Shown in pieces: positions 16,211 through 16,464 of a DNA stretch of 16,464 nt. Below the pieces are notes generated by a model. The model was not told where the DNA came from. It saw only the letters and a list, made by a program, of their open reading frames with translations, and made no database searches. The stretch is taken from positions 1 to 16,464 of the forward strand of contig CAJOEB010000021.1 in NCBI GenBank assembly GCA_905233775.1, given 5' to 3'. Each line of letters starts with the position of its first letter. The stretch's first letter is position 1. Source of the DNA: an uncultured Alphaproteobacteria bacterium (GTDB lineage Bacteria; Pseudomonadota; Alphaproteobacteria; UBA3830). The position numbers were made by a program, and so were the translations under genes.

Positions 16211-16464
16211 TTGATACTCGTTTTTTTCATGAATTAAAGAAAATCAAGGTCTCTGAATTAGCTAAATCTTGTGGTTTTGTTATGCATGGAGGAAGAGATT
16301 TTGAGATTTTCTGCATAGCTACGTTGCAAAATGCCAAACAGAATGAGTTATCTTTTTTCGGAAATAAAAAATATCTTAATGAATTAAAAAATACTTCTGC
16401 GGGAGCGGTGATCGTATCAGAGAATAATGTGAAAGATGTTCCGCAGAACACTGTTGCATTGGTT
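16207..16464 (+). CDS. lpxD: UDP-3-O-acylglucosamine N-acyltransferase LpxD, N-terminal part (cut by window edge)
   Basis: LpxD adds the N-linked hydroxyacyl chain to UDP-3-O-acylglucosamine, the third step of lipid A synthesis. Only the first 86 residues are present. They cover the N-terminal uridine-binding domain: FFHELKKIKVSELAK (6-20), IATLQNAKQNELSFFGNK (37-54) and TSAGAVIVSE (63-72). The Phe50 and Tyr56 region is where the family binds the uracil ring. The hexapeptide-repeat acyltransferase domain would lie beyond the window. The ATG at 16207 overlaps the skp stop (ATGA), which suggests translational coupling. Confidence 0.93.
   Translation, partial: MIDTRFFHELKKIKVSELAKSCGFVMHGGRDFEIFCIATLQNAKQNELSFFGNKKYLNELKNTSAGAVIVSENNVKDVPQNTVALV

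Overview
The window reads as chromosome of an AT-rich alphaproteobacterium, probably a reduced, host-associated one of the Holosporales/Rickettsiales kind. This rests on the gene order rpsB-tsf-pyrH-frr-uppS-cdsA-rseP-bamA-skp-lpxD, the protein motifs and the strong A/T bias in codons and spacers. The order-level placement is inference.

Layout. Positions 1-590 (minus) hold the N-terminal part of mreB, cut by the window edge. A divergent promoter region separates it from a UvrA-like double ABC ATPase (742-3201) that lacks the UvrB-binding domain. Next is a lipoprotein of unknown function (3279-4676). Positions 4677-5847 are accessory: two copies of a TA-flanked, MITE-like repeat of about 140-147 bp lie in opposite orientation around a small secreted-protein gene (4981-5433, minus). 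A transaldolase (5848-6489) follows. Converging on it is a TadE-like pseudopilin gene (minus, start at 7270) whose reading frame is broken by a run of nine G, with a good start and ribosome binding site upstream of the run. Positions 7285-7755 are non-coding and carry the divergent promoters and a structured rpsB leader.

From 7756 to the end there is one long plus-strand cluster. rpsB, tsf and frr act in translation and pyrH in UMP phosphorylation. uppS makes the lipid carrier for peptidoglycan and LPS. cdsA makes CDP-diacylglycerol. rseP is the site-2 protease. bamA and skp serve outer-membrane protein assembly, and lpxD serves lipid A synthesis. The cluster therefore joins translation to envelope assembly. 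The dxr gene, which often sits between cdsA and rseP in proteobacteria, is missing here. Gene spacing is tight: ATGA overlap of skp and lpxD, an 11-base overlap of uppS and cdsA, and gaps of 6-15 bases elsewhere, so much of it is probably one transcript.

The best leads are the G9 tract in the TadE-like gene (candidate phase-variable switch), the inverted MITE pair enclosing a secreted-protein gene, the UvrB-independent UvrA-like protein, and the rpsB leader. No tRNA, rRNA, CRISPR array, transposase or convincing intrinsic terminator was found.
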